Source: Paramyrothecium sp. XJ0827
Lineage: Eukaryota > Ascomycota > Sordariomycetes > Hypocreales > Stachybotryaceae
Reading direction: 5' to 3'
NCBI GenBank assembly: GCA_020881915.1
Contig: JAJFPB010000011.1
Span: 1,674,001 to 1,738,000 of the forward strand
DNA: 64,000 bases
Below are positions 1-11,125 of the stretch, one piece after another (position 1 is the stretch's first letter; every line of letters begins with the position of its first letter). The position numbers were made by a program, and so were the translations under genes. The notes below the pieces were generated by a model, which worked only from the letters and a program-made list of their open reading frames with translations, did no database searches and was not told the DNA's origin.

Positions 1-1267
1 CCGATGAGCTATAAAATGATCTTCGCTATCGCTGCGGCCCTGGACCTTGAACTAGAACAAATGGATGTCAAAACTGCCTTCCTTTACGGTGGTGTTAAAG
101 AAGAAATCTACGTCACTCAGCCACAGGGCTTCGACGACAAATCAGGCAAAGTCTTCCGACTGCGGAAGGCTCTCTACGGTCTTAAACAATCTCCCCGAAT
201 CTGGTACCAGACATTATCTGATTTTCTGAAACCCTCGGCTTCAAACCACTCAACGCCGATGTTGGCGTTTTCATCCGTGGCACAACCTACATCGCCGTCT
301 ACGTGGATGATCTCCTAATCGCTGGTCCCGATAAGGAAGAAATCCGCCAAATCAAAGCCGCCTTGAGCAAGAAATTCGAAATGACTGATCTTGGTCCGTG
401 TCAGTACTATCTGGGAATGTCCGTCCGGAGAGACAGACGCAACAAGGCCATCTTCCTCTCCCAACGAGCATATGTCGAGAAGGTCCTACGGGAATTTGAC
501 ATGTGGGAGAGCAAGCCAGTCACAACTCCCTAAGCACGTCTAAATTCCAACCTGTCCCAGACGAATACAAAGCGTCTGAAACGACGAAACTATGGTACGC
601 AAAGGCAATTGGTTCACTTATGTATGCCATGCTTGGCACTCGCCCAGACATCGCATTTGCCGTCTCTCTCTGCAGCCGATATCTGGGAAACCCAACCAAC
701 GAGCACGTCCAAGCCGTCAAGCGCATCATGAGGTACTTACGAGGAACGATCGACTTGGAACTCGTTTTCAGCGGACCACTCAGACCGTTAGTTGGGTACA
801 CCGACTCAGACTGGGCTGGCGACCACGACACTAGACGGTCAACGGCTGGTTATGTCTTCAATGTCGGTACAGGCGCCATCAGTTGGAGCTCCAAACGACA
901 ACCAACGGTCGCACTATCATCCTGCGAAGCGGAATACATGGGGCAAACACAATGCACCAAAGAAGCGATCTGGCTACGAGGGTTGCTGCGCGAACTTCTG
1001 GCCCAATACAAACATGGAGACCTTCAAACAACTATCCTCTACGGGGACAATCAAGGGGCAATTGCAATGGCCAAGAATCCACAGTTCCACGCCAGGACTA
1101 AGCACATTGACCTTCAATGGCATTACGTTCGAGAACGAGTCTCGGATGGAGACGTTGAGCTCCAATATGTCCCAACCGAGCAACAAATTGCAGATGGACT
1201 TACGAAACCCCTTCCAAAAGACCGTTTTATCGTGTTTCGCAACGCGCTGGGCCTCTCCAATCCATGA
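1..1267 (+). pseudogene. copia pol fragment: reverse transcriptase and RNase H, frameshifted
   Basis: C-terminal half of a copia Pol polyprotein, which copies element RNA into DNA. The reading runs from the RT palm (MDVKTAFLYG at about 62-91, ALYGLKQSPR at about 169-198) through the YVDD catalytic box (about 300-311) to RNase H (GYTDSDWAGD, ALSSCEAEYM, IYGDNQGAI-like LYGDNQGAI, and a terminal DGLTKPLPKDRF). Two frame changes are visible, each consistent with loss of one base: near 223-231, between the fingers and the YVDD box, and near 528, just before the RNase H linker. Because of these the fragment cannot give a continuous product. The stop is TGA at 1265-1267. The protease and integrase would lie to the left, outside the window. 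Confidence 0.9.
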
Positions 1268-1842
1268 TTCACTGTTGGTCACGCAAATATGGGTCATGAG
1301 AAAAGGTGGTGACCGGGAACACCTAGCCAACCGACACTCCCGGCGCCGAAAGTCTATTATATCAAATTCATACGGTCTTTTACCCTTTCCATCATGCCCC
1401 AAGTGGGAGAAAATGGGAGCCCAACAGTCTATCCCAATCATCGAGCCTCCAAGTGACCCACAAGTCCTCGGTTCGGAACCCTTCGGCTTCCTGCAACAAA
1501 CCTACAACAGCTTCAGCTGTATCTGAGCGCTCATTACGTACATACCAGAGCCATTTCATTCAGGAACGTACCACACAAGAGCCAATTGGAAAGAATCCCA
1601 TGGCAAACGAACACGATCGAGATACAAAACTACAAAACTACTAACACAGCAAACGCTGTTGGATTGGCTTCCTCAGCCTTAATAACCACAGTCCTACAAG
1701 ACATGCAACGGAACCTGCTCAATCGGATCCGGCCAAAGAAATCAAAATACCTCGACGATCGTAGTCGAAAATACCAACAAATGACAATATTAATGTCCTC
1801 TATATTTATTTTGGAAAAATATAGACCTGCGATGAAGTGGGA

Positions 1843-1961
1843 GATCTGGGGTGTTAAGGCTCCAGTGATCGAAGAATCCAAGGCTTCATTCAAACATCAA
1901 ACATCAAATAATCTGGAGGATCTGGGGTGCTAAGGCCCCAGTGACCGAGCAATCCAACGCA
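1843..1961 (+). repeat. two-copy 76-bp-period direct repeat in copia 3' region
   Basis: A motif of about 42 bp beginning GATCTGGGGTG occurs at 1843 and again at 1919, a spacing of 76 bp. The copies differ at several positions (for example GGGTGTTAAGGCTCC versus GGGTGCTAAGGCCCC). It lies in the untranslated 3' part of copia element 1. No function is evident. Confidence 0.7.
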
Positions 1962-2075
1962 GGTGTGGTAATAGAAGCTCTTTCCTGTTTTTCACCCACG
2001 AAGGTGTTTTTGAGGTTTTAATGAGGCCACACTCTGTTACGCAGAAACATCTCGCACCAATGGCTCGAGTGGGAG

Positions 2076-2216
2076 TGTTGAGATCCGTTGTTTTTGACGG
2101 ATCAATGGCTATTCCGATCCATTGGTGGCTGGGATGTGGATGTCTTGTCTATAGCTTCCGCTGGTTAGCGCTAGCCTTTCTTCTTCTTTAATCAATATAA
2201 TATGCTCATTTCAACA
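2076..2216 (+). repeat. 3' LTR of copia element 1 (141 bp)
   Basis: The LTR begins TGTTG directly after the purine tract GTGGGAG and ends CAACA, giving the 5-bp inverted ends typical of this family (the second copia element has the same TGTTG/CAACA ends). A T-rich stretch and AATATAATATG lie near its 3' end. The partner LTR is outside the window, so the boundary rests on the end motif and the adjacent PPT. Confidence 0.75.
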
Positions 2217-2236
2217 CCCCTCGTGCACACCAAAAG

Positions 2237-4875
2237 TCAGCTACCCACCCAGCTACCCAACTTTACTCCGCCCTGCCTGACCCAGTTCTTGAGGCACTGA
2301 ACGTGTTCCAATGTATCCGAGCCCATCGAAAGCCTCTGAGACGTCAACGTCAGCTTCGCTAGGCTAAATTGCCTCTCACAATCGCTTGCCATCGCTGGAA
2401 TAGCAAAGACATCCAGAGCAAAGCTGCTCAGTGAAGGAAACGAAGCCCTGTGGTCTCTCCACCATTGGATAGCATCCTGCGTATCCTGTGGCTCGAGACG
2501 GAGATACCTTTCGAGCTCGCCGACACTGCCGCTCGTCGCAAACGCTTTCTTCGTCTTGCTGTTAATCCATTGAGTGTACTGATCATCCTCTTGGCCCATC
2601 GTCCTTGGCGCTGCGTCGTACTTCATTGTTTCTTCACACAGTCCCTGGTTCGCGTCGTACCAACGGGTAAAGTAATCCTAAATTCCAACTTTGGCATCAC
2701 GAACCCAGGCGAGTTGTTCCTCAGAGACCCAAGTGGCCTCTAACCAGCTGATCCCGAACCTCGGATGAAGAATGATCGCTGCCGCAAACAAGGGAGATTC
2801 TCCGAGTTTGTCATAATACTCATTTAGCTTCTTCCACCCGTTGTTAATCGATGCCCGGATATAGGCTCGATGGTCTGCTGGTAATGTGCTCTTTTGCGAC
2901 GTCTCGGACGCTGATCGCTTCTCCGCCGTGGAACATTCAGCCCGAGAATGCAGCGGTAAGGCAGATTCTATGAATCTCGTGGGTTGGCTCCGCTGCGGTA
3001 GCGCGTAAACCTCATCTTCGTCAAAGCGGGCAGGGAGACGGCGTACGCGGCTTGGCCGGCTGTTGCGCTCACGGAAATTTGTCGGCGCCGTTGCAATCCG
3101 CTCCGCGGCATCCAGATGAGTTTCACCCACTGTCTCCGCCGCAACTTCACTATAGAAGACTTTCCAGTCCTCAAAGTGCTCCAGTAGATATTCCATTCCT
3201 ATCAACACCTCCCATAGGCGTCCATGGCTGTCGCCTTTACCCCAGCCTTGCGTCCGCATCGTCTGAAGGTATATAGGTTTGAGAATCTCGTTCACTTCGC
3301 CAAGAACCCGCCAGTCTTCGCTGGACAATATGTCATCCGCCGGGATACGTCTTGCCTCGTTTTCCTCCTCTTGAATCGCAAAGAGAAATGCCCTGATGTC
3401 TGTCTGCTTTCGCAAAGCCCTCTCAATCATCATGTACGTTGAGTTCCACCGCGTTTCGTTGTTCATGACAACCTCGAGCTCGGCCGTGGATTCCTCGCAG
3501 AGCCGATATCCCTCGTAATCCTGCTCCCGGGCAATTCGCTTGAACTGTTCACTCCGCTGCGGCGACGAACGGATAAACTTGACAATATTGCGGAGCTTAC
3601 CAATGGGGCCCTTTGTGCGCCAATGATCCAGGTCCTGCTCAATAAGGCCGCGCATGCTGTTGATGTCAGACTCCAGCTCGAACGAGTCGGCGTCTTTGCC
3701 AAAGAGAAAGGCTCGCGCGACGAGATTGAGCGTGTGCCCATAGCATCGCATCCGGCGGGCCTTTATATCAACAGACCTCATCGATGGATCGAGCTTCTGG
3801 TACATGTGGTACAGACAAGTATCGTTTGCCGCCATGTTATCAGAGATGGCACAGCCAACTCGCCCCTCAATCTCCCATTCGTGGACGATGTCGACCAGAG
3901 AACCGGCAAGGTTCTCGCCACTATGAGCACCAGATTGACGACGCAAAGCCAGAAGACGGGATTGCTGATGCCCCTGTTGATCGATAAAGTGCGCAAATAC
4001 AGCCATGATTGCAAAGCGATTCGGTGACGTCCAGAGATCGAAGCTAATGTGCACCGCTGTCAAGGCGTTACAGAGCTCTGCCTTGATGGTATCTCGCTTC
4101 GCTTCAAAGAGCCGGTGTATCTCTCTAGTGACAGAGCTACCACTCCACGCCATCTGGACCACTAAATCGCTGTCGAAATGGTTGAAGATCTTCCGAAGGA
4201 AGCTGTGCTCGAAGATGGTGAATGGCACGTCGCTATCAATGACGAACCCAACGCTTAGTTCTTGTATGGCTCTTATTTTCGCTTTTGGTATGACGCTCTG
4301 TTCAAGCCGGCGCCTTTTGGGTGTTGCACCAGAATAAATATCAATGGCGCTTTCATCACCAGGACTTGGCTCACTAGACTGGCTGGCTGGGGTGATCCGG
4401 TGAGCTCTATGCAGGTCGATCAGCTGCTGGGTATCTTGTGAACAATATTGAACGGGACAGGTACATGCTTTCGGAGATGATCTGCTGCGGAAGACGTGGC
4501 TTGCACCGAGAAGAACTCCGCTGCGCCTTTCATGTCACATCGATTGCAGCACCAGACATGACCTATCGGTTGATCCTGATAGTTCAGTTCGACAAGGAAG
4601 GTCCCGTGCGACCTAATCCAGCTCTTCCTGCCCTTTGCACCTTTTCGAGCCAGCGAATCCTCTTGGACGAAGCGACGGTTCTTCCAGGTAATCTTGGGCA
4701 GATCTTCAATAGTCGGGTTAGGAGGTAAAGCTGCAACGGCTGCCTCTTCCAACGGTTTGGCAACCGTCTCAGGCTGAGACAATCGTGAGAAGACGGAAGA
4801 GGGAGGTGTGGGGCAAGGCGTCAACGTTGCTGGCGGAAAGCCAGCTGGCGATGGGGAGAGCGGCGAATTCGACAT
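2237..4875 (-). pseudogene. hAT transposase (hAT-1), interrupted by one amber codon
   Basis: DDE transposase of the hAT superfamily. A BED-type zinc-finger region lies near the start (CNRCDMKG, then H..H in SAADHLRKH). The RNase H-like core follows, with ISFDLWTSPN (first Asp), AISDNMAAND (second Asp), CYGHTLNLV and ETRWNST. The C-terminal hAT dimerisation domain is recognisable from ALDVFAIPAMASDCERQFS. The start ATG is at 4875. After the zinc finger the frame changes. A GC-AG intron (about 4380-4450, branch-like GCTGATC) would join HLRK to AHRIT, but a simple frameshift is also possible. A TAG at 2678-2680 separates the core from the dimerisation domain; the downstream frame is otherwise open to TGA at 2237. 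Terminal repeats were not found. Confidence 0.85.
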
Positions 4876-5641
4876 TTTGCTGATGAAATCAAAAAAAAAA
4901 AAAAAAGCATATAAAGTCGCTAGTACATTGCGTCCAGTGAAACATTTTGACTTGTGTGTAGGTACAGCGGCCTGTCACCCCACATTCATCAGTCACAGTG
5001 GTCGATGTTCACTGTCATGCACACGGCATTCTGGACTACGAAACGATACCTTGGAAACATATCTCTAACCATGATAGAATTGATACCAGAAGAAAGCTTT
5101 CAGCAAAAGAAATTCAGTGAGTATACTTTAACTGTATGAATGTTATTTCACGTAGAGACTGACGTGTTTATTAGGATTTCAGCAATTTCGTTCAGGAGCA
5201 AGATACGTCGGACAGTCTACCCTATACACGCTAGATAAGAGCTACCGTACAGGCCGCCTATTTATTATGGTGGGGCTGGTATCTCTTAACTCCACAGCTT
5301 AGGCTTCGCCGCTGAGATAACATACTCTTTACTATCTCTCATGTTGCAAGATACATCCGGTACCGTAGACTATATAGTGCCGTGGCTGTACCTGCTAACA
5401 TGCCTTAGCACCACATCAGAGCTTCGCGATTTGCACACGGCGCGTCGGATCGCGTGGCGGTTTCTCAACGCGTTAATTGTCCCTGCAGACGGCCTGGAAA
5501 GGCTGCGCTGTCGTGCCCGATAAAATGGAGGCAAAGGACGTTGGCCTCTGGTCGTCAAATGTTGCAGTACGTCGCCGCTGAAGGAAGCCATACTATTCCT
5601 TCGCTGACAGACTCCAGCAGTCTAGCTTCCCAGCCAACACG
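4876..5641. other. non-coding interval between two divergent hAT genes
   Basis: No supportable gene. It holds an A14 tract at about 4891-4904 just upstream of hAT-1 and otherwise mixed sequence with several short inverted motifs (for example TTAACTCCACAGC at about 5287). It must contain the 5' ends of both neighbouring hAT elements, but no terminal inverted repeat or 8-bp duplication could be recognised. Confidence 0.5.
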
Positions 5642-8102
5642 ATGGATATCGATTCCCAGGACATTTTCTTGGGCCAAGTAGGATCTGAAACGTCCTTGAC
5701 CCTACATTCGTCTCCCTGCCCGTCGATGCTCTCTACTCAGTCCTCATTCTTGTCAGGTTCAACGCCGCAGACCCCGCCGAGGAAGATATTTAACCTGGAT
5801 GAGAATCCTACGCCTGGCGAGATAGCCACGTTCCCGTTCGAGCTCTTCAACGACGAGCTTCGGGCAGGCACGCCTCCGAGGACTAATGGCGCAAAGGTTG
5901 CCTGATGGTGGTGAAAGGGTTCCGTATGAGGCTCAAGGGTAACAGCAAGAAGCTTCGATGGGTATGCCGTCTGTGCGTGAGGAAGAGGTGCCGGACGGTC
6001 TCGCACTTCTCGTACGAATCTAACGGCAGTGCCAATATTATCAAGCACCTGCGAGATATTCATGGGATCAAGGTAAGCAATAAGCAGCTCCTCATTCTTT
6101 TACTCCAACTCAATCTTGCAGGACCCAGGAAGGAAAGACGTGACGCCGCCCAGCCGCACCAAGACTCTGACAGAACACTTTGGAGTGACTGCAGCCCCAG
6201 CCGACCAGCGTATCTTTTCTACCATTCTTGGGAGGCTCAAACTCGGCGCATTCGAAGAGCTTCTCGTCGACTGGATAACACACGATAATCTTCCTTTCCG
6301 ACTAATCGAGAGTGAGCGTCTCCGCCGCCTCATTGAGTTTGTCAACCCGATGTACAAAGACAAGATACCATCTTCCGCGGTTCTTCGGTCTCGACTGCGA
6401 TCGATCTACAATGGGGCGAAAGGAGCTGTAACGGAACATCTAAAAACTGCTCGTGGCAAGATTCACATCACATTTGATGGCTGGACGTCTCGCAATCAGC
6501 TCTCGTTGCTTGGAGTCAACTGCTTCTTTGTTGACGAACAATGGCGGCACCGGAAACTGCTTCTCGCCCTTCCAGCCGTATCCGGACGCCATACTGGCGA
6601 TAGCTTAGCCAACGAAGTGGCTGACGTCTTGGCAGAGTGGGATCTTGGAGGCGACCGGCTTGGGTATATGGTCCTTGATAATGCCAGCAATAACGACACG
6701 GCAATGGTGGCTCTCGGCAACGAATTCGAGTTTGACCCAGACGAACACCGTCTCCGCTGTCTGGGCCACGTCATTAACCTCGCCGTCAAGCAGCTGATAT
6801 TCGGCAAGGCGGCGGACGCAATGGAGCATACAGGCAGCAACGAACTGGACTCGAATACGATTTCGACTCTCTACCGGCCGATAAGCTTATGCAATGGCGG
6901 AGGAGGGGGCCCAATTGGTCGACTTCACAATCTCAACGCCGCTGTCTTGAACTCGCCACAACACTTAGAGTGCCTCTTGAAGTGGCAAGAAGAAGATCTC
7001 AAAAGCGGTGTCCTTGAACTCGTCGATCCTGAGACTAGGAAGAAGCGAGTGCCGCTCAGACCTATCGCTGACAACGAGACCCGCTGGAACTCTCGCCACC
7101 GTATGATGGTCCGCGCTCTGCTTCTCCGTAGATACTTCAATCGGATTGTCGACAAGGCAGAAAGGGCGTGGGGAAGGGGCAAGAGAAAGTCAACGAAGCC
7201 TTCTATAATTGACGACGAGCTGTCAGAAGAGGACTGGGATGTGGTTGAGGTTTTAATTCAAGTCTTGCGGCCGTTTGATGAGATCTCCGTTCGTCTACAA
7301 GGCAACCCGAAGACTAGCGAGGATAACCATGTTACCACCGGCTCCTTTTGGGAGTATTTCCCCTCCTTTTGAGTATCTCTTAACGCATTTAGAGGAGCTC
7401 AAGCAGAGTCATGACCTCCTTGAGGGCTTGGGAAAGGACAGCGCTGATATGGTTGCTACCCATATCAACCTTGCGTGGATGAAGCTTAACGAGTACTACG
7501 ATAAACTCTGGCCTGTTGCGTATATCGGTGCTGTTGTGCTTCACCCTTGCTTTGGGTGGCCGGCGCTGCAATACCACTGGGAAGGACATGCGGATGCGAC
7601 GCAGTGGGAAGAAGATTACTCGACAAGACTCAAGAAGATGTGGAAGGAGGAGTATGCTACTCGCGTGGTTCCTGGCTTAGCGATGCTGTCGACAGCGAGC
7701 AGCCGAAGGGCGCTCTCTGGATATGACGCGTTCCTGGCACAGTCGCTCGGCAAACGCAAAAGGGCGCATCCAGATGACAGAGCGGAATATCCTTCGCAAC
7801 GGCGCCCAGCGCTTGACGAGTACGAACGTTATATCTAGACGTTTAACCCAGCCGACGACAAATGCCAATTCAGCCCTCTTTCTTGGTGGAAAGAGCACGA
7901 AATGGAGTATCCGAACCTCTCTCGAATGGCCTCTGACTTGCTGTCTATCCCTACAATGTCAGCAGAGACTGAAAGGTCGTTCAGTAGCGCGGGCAAGATG
8001 GTATCACCTTTACGAACTCGTCTTGATCGACACACTATTGGGATGGCGCAGAGTATGCGGTCATGGAGCAGGGAGGGTATTGTCCTACCCTCATGGCAGT
8101 GA
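5642..8102 (+). pseudogene. hAT transposase (hAT-2), frameshifted and with one amber codon
   Basis: A second hAT transposase, closest in motif pattern to hAT-5 at 41 kb. The start is ATG at 5642. A first frame change lies near 5900, just before the zinc-finger stretch WVCRLCV...HLRDIHGIK. A clear 49-nt intron (6073-6121, GTAAGC..TTGCAG) follows HGIK in phase 0. The core carries HITFDGWTSRN, MVLDNASNND, CLGHVINLAV and NETRWNSR. An extra T in a TTTT run at about 7368-7371 shifts frame before the EYLLTHLEEL segment. An in-frame TAG at 7836-7838 then precedes the dimerisation domain (MEYPNLSRMASDLLSIP...ETERSFSSAG), which continues in the same frame to TGA at 8100. The gene is inactive as written. 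Confidence 0.87.
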
Positions 8103-8165
8103 TGAGTGGGATCGGCGTTAAGACGTGAAGATCGGAGATATCCGTTGGTCCGAAACAACCAACTG

Positions 8166-8238
8166 CAATCCAACTGAGAGCAGCCTCGTCCAACGTCAAT
8201 CCAACTGAAATATACTTGGCCGGATGTCAATCCAACTG
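8166..8238 (+). repeat. 31-bp-spaced CAATCCAACTG repeats 3' of hAT-2
   Basis: The 11-mer CAATCCAACTG occurs at 8166, 8197 and 8228, exactly 31 bp apart. Related partial copies lie just upstream (AACCAACTGC at about 8157) and, in inverted form, downstream (CAGTTGAGTTGAATTGG at about 8250). Clustered subterminal motifs of this kind are common binding sites for hAT transposases, so this is probably the 3' subterminal region of hAT-2. That assignment is inferred. Confidence 0.6.
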
Positions 8239-9320
8239 CGAGGAGGTACCAGTTGAGTTGAATTGGTTGATTACGCACTCTGATATGATATCAGTATCAA
8301 TCAGTCATCAGTACTGCTTGATAACTGACTGCTTGTTGAGAAGTCTGCAACAAAGGCTGCCTCAGCTGGGCCAGAGATGGGAGTTTGTGGAGTCAGGATT
8401 GGAACCTCGTCAGGACGGGGTAATACAAATATGCTTGAATCGGCGGACATTGTGTGTTGTGTGTTGAGGTCTTGCGGGAAATGATTGACAGGAAGATGTC
8501 GTGATGCCCGTATTTATGGTGTTGGTGGATCAATCTTAGATGCTAATGTAGGGAGGTTTTTCTCCACTCTGGGGATGAGTCCACTCACGCTTACAAAGCA
8601 TGATAAGCTATCACGCAAGCGGATCTGACTATCACAAAGAAGCCTGTGCCCCCGTATCCCGAGATTGATTTGTAAACATGAATTCAAAGTCACGCTGACA
8701 TCAAAATCCTCCACCAGAGCGTAGTACTACAACTGCAGCGAAATAGAAGCTGTTGCGTGATGGAATGCCTCGTAGTATTGCAAAACAATTTCCCACCTAT
8801 AGTTGACTGCTGCATGCGTGCAATGGATTACACAACTTCTATCCTAGGGAAGGCGTTTCTTGTACGACACGAGATCTATCAAATCTCCAGGGGTGAAGCG
8901 CTTCACTCATTGATGATTCCTCATCAGTGGAGTCGAACTTGGCTGTGTGAGGAATAGTGGTAACTCAGCTAGTGTTAGATATGCAGAGTGTAGCCAGGGA
9001 TATGTTCCTCGGTTCAGTGCGTACCCCTCCGCGAGACTGATTGAGCCTCTGCCTTTGGGTTCGTTACAACTGTGATCTTTTGCTATGTGCTATGCTACTA
9101 AACATAGCCAGCCAAGCAGTACAGGCAATTGAGGAAAAGTCGTCTTGGCACAGCAACCAGAACCAAACGTCGGGAATAAAATAGTGCACTGGCCTCAGAG
9201 TGCATTGACACAATCTGAGCAACACCTACAAATAATTCAAAACTACTTCGACTTTTCGTGTGTTTTCAATCAATCTCTGATGAGCCGTACATGCTATGCC
9301 GACAAGTATCATTCAAGCCT
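8239..9320. other. intergenic, no gene recognised
   Basis: Only short open frames without recognisable domains or credible splice structure. A few short palindromes are present (GATATGATATC at about 8281). Nothing else is supportable. Confidence 0.5.
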
Positions 9321-9591
9321 TGATTGATTGATGGATTGATTGATTGATTGATTGATGTATTTTCCGTCCAGCGGCCTTCAGGCCGCTCAAGTCCCCTAGA
9401 GGCACAGGACGTGTTGAGCTAAAGTATCTAGAGACCCGGCCTCGGAAGGAATCGCCCAGCGCTTCTTGCAAGACCTCGCTTTCTGGATGGGCTGTCGAGC
9501 CCAACTCTAGGGAGGCGGCCGCCAGGCACGCAGTACAAGTGTCTATGACCACCCTTCCAACTGCCTTGCCTTCTACTCCTTCATCCAACAT
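9321..9591 (-). pseudogene. possible LINE 3' tail with (ATCA)n microsatellite
   Basis: On the minus strand an open frame of about 92 residues (CTACLAAASLELGSTAHPESE..., SGLKAAGRKIH) runs straight into a tetranucleotide microsatellite: TGAT repeats on the plus strand at 9321-9356, interrupted once by TGGATT. A coding remnant ending in a simple-repeat tail is a usual form of a truncated non-LTR retrotransposon. No reverse-transcriptase motif is preserved here, so the family is not shown directly. It could instead be a chance frame beside a microsatellite. Confidence 0.3.
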
Positions 9592-10095
9592 TTCGTAGGC
9601 TCTAAGGCGCTCCCTGTTGAAGCCTCCACTCCGTCAGCGAATATGAGGCAGATCTGGTCAACCCTTGGTTTTATCCAGTCAGAATTATCTCGCTCGCCCG
9701 TCAAAGCTGCTGCCGCAGTCCATGCTCCAGTAACCAAGCGATGGAAATGGCGGGTGCGAGCGGCGGCAGGGAAAAACCCTCGGAAGGAATCAGAGGCTGT
9801 CTAGCAGCTTGCCTTCAGGGAGAAAAACCTCCGCGACCAGCCACCGTTGTTTAGAAAGGCAGGCTTTCCAATACCCGTAGCACCTTGGTTCCGAAGGGTG
9901 CTACGAGGTCCGCGTGGACAAATTGTCGGAGCCAGCTTCTACAGATGAAGATGAACTCTCCTAAGGTCTTCATCTGTGCTGTTAGGGCCCTAATAGGACG
10001 CAGCAGCAAAAAGCGTGGCAAAGGGCCTGAAAAATGGACCCCTGCTAACAAGCCGCTAACAGCTCTGAGGGGTGAAAATTTTTACAGGGGAGAGT
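9592..10095. other. intergenic, no gene recognised
   Basis: Continuous with the preceding element-like sequence on the minus strand. It contains short open frames without domains and a CTAGGGCCCTAATAG-like palindromic stretch near 9982. Probably more decayed repeat DNA, but this is not demonstrated. Confidence 0.4.
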
Positions 10096-10740
10096 TGTGA
10101 CGATCTGGGGTAACCTTACACCAAGAGGTATAGGGTAACTAAGGATCGTTGGGGTGTTTTGTCAGACAGAACGACGGGGAAGTATCTGAAGCACACAAAG
10201 GGGTTGTCACTAGTCTATGAGAGAACAGTGCGATGAAGGTTATCTCGGGGACTGTATGTTATTGATAGCTGGTAGTCTTCTAACTAGTACGAGGTAGAAT
10301 CCTCCCATCTATATACTCGGCATGTTTCCCTGGATCTAAGGATCGTGCTTGTGATCCAACGATCCTGTCCTGGCTGGCCCTGCCCAGGCTGTCGGCCGGG
10401 CTGGTTGTGCCAGGTGGACCCATGGTTTCCACTTATTCTAGGCGCTGGGGACCTATTGGCGTTCTCCTCCTTCTTCCGGAGTTCGTCTCTAGCTTTCCGT
10501 GCCAACATGTTGCGTATGGCACTTTCCTTTGTTACGCCCAAGCGTCTAACGTCCTCTGTCCTAAGCCACTTTCCCTCACCGTCGTGATATCGTTTAGACT
10601 TCTCGTTCCACATTACCTCATGGAACACCCAGAGGTGCGGGGCGCTGGTCGGAGCTGACTTCGTTGAAGCATCCGTCGTATCCGGTTCGGGTCATGGTTT
10701 TCCGTAGCGCTTAGTCATGACGTTAGCGCAGGTCGTGACA
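10096..10740 (-). repeat. candidate solo gypsy-type LTR (645 bp)
   Basis: On the minus strand the interval begins TGTCACGACC and ends GATCGTCACA, so the ends are imperfect inverted repeats (8 of 10 positions) with TG..CA termini. A TATA-like GAGTATATAGA lies in the middle, as expected for an LTR promoter. No internal gypsy coding sequence flanks it on either side. The 5 bp outside each end (AGAGT and CCGCC) do not match, so no target duplication survives. A 114-codon open frame inside is rich in charged residues and has no recognised domain. Gypsy assignment rests only on the TGTCACGA ends. Confidence 0.45.
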
Positions 10741-11125
10741 CCGCCGGTTTAATAAGTAGGGCCCTATTAGCTTTACGCCGTCGGGTAGTTAAGGCTAGAT
10801 AATTCTCCAAAGTGTGAACCATGAGATATAATATATTGTATAGTCTGTCTGACCTGCAAGAATTAAATGCCATTCTATATCTTCCCATTTGGAACGACTT
10901 GGATCAAGTTCAACCCGCTAATAATTAATCGCAGTGTCCTTATCTCCCATAAAAAAAAATGAAGTCCAGCTACGTTGCTGTTATAGTCGTTGCCCTTTGC
11001 TCCAGGAAGTGGCTGCCTTCCGGAGATTGGGCTTCTTCATTCTTCCCAATATATATGATCCCGTAATCTTGGGGGACATGGCCTTCCATTCCTCTCTTCA
11101 AACCAACTGAGCCTGTTTCAGCATG
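10741..11125. other. intergenic, no gene recognised
   Basis: AT-rich DNA between the LTR candidate and the 3' end of the membrane-protein gene. Nothing supportable seen. Confidence 0.5.

Larger units (their letters stand above)
1..2216 (+). mobile_element. Ty1/copia retrotransposon, 3' part (element 1)
   Basis: Copia-type element cut by the left window edge. The visible order is reverse transcriptase, RNase H, a non-coding 3' stretch (1268-2075), a purine tract GTGGGAG at 2069-2075, and a terminal LTR at 2076-2216. The non-coding part from about 1979 to 2075 is similar to the corresponding 3' stretch of the second copia element (15812-15910, opposite strand), so the two belong to one family although their LTRs differ. 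The 5' half and the 5' LTR lie outside the window, so the target duplication cannot be tested. The element ends 20 bp from the stop codon of the neighbouring hAT gene, which suggests it inserted into that element's 3' end. Confidence 0.85.

Noticed and set aside
792..1526. Plus-strand open frame overlapping RNase H of copia element 1
   Set aside because: It is out of frame with the RNase H motifs and has no domain.
10284..10628. 114-codon open frame on the minus strand
   Set aside because: It lies inside the candidate LTR, has no recognised domain and no splice partners.
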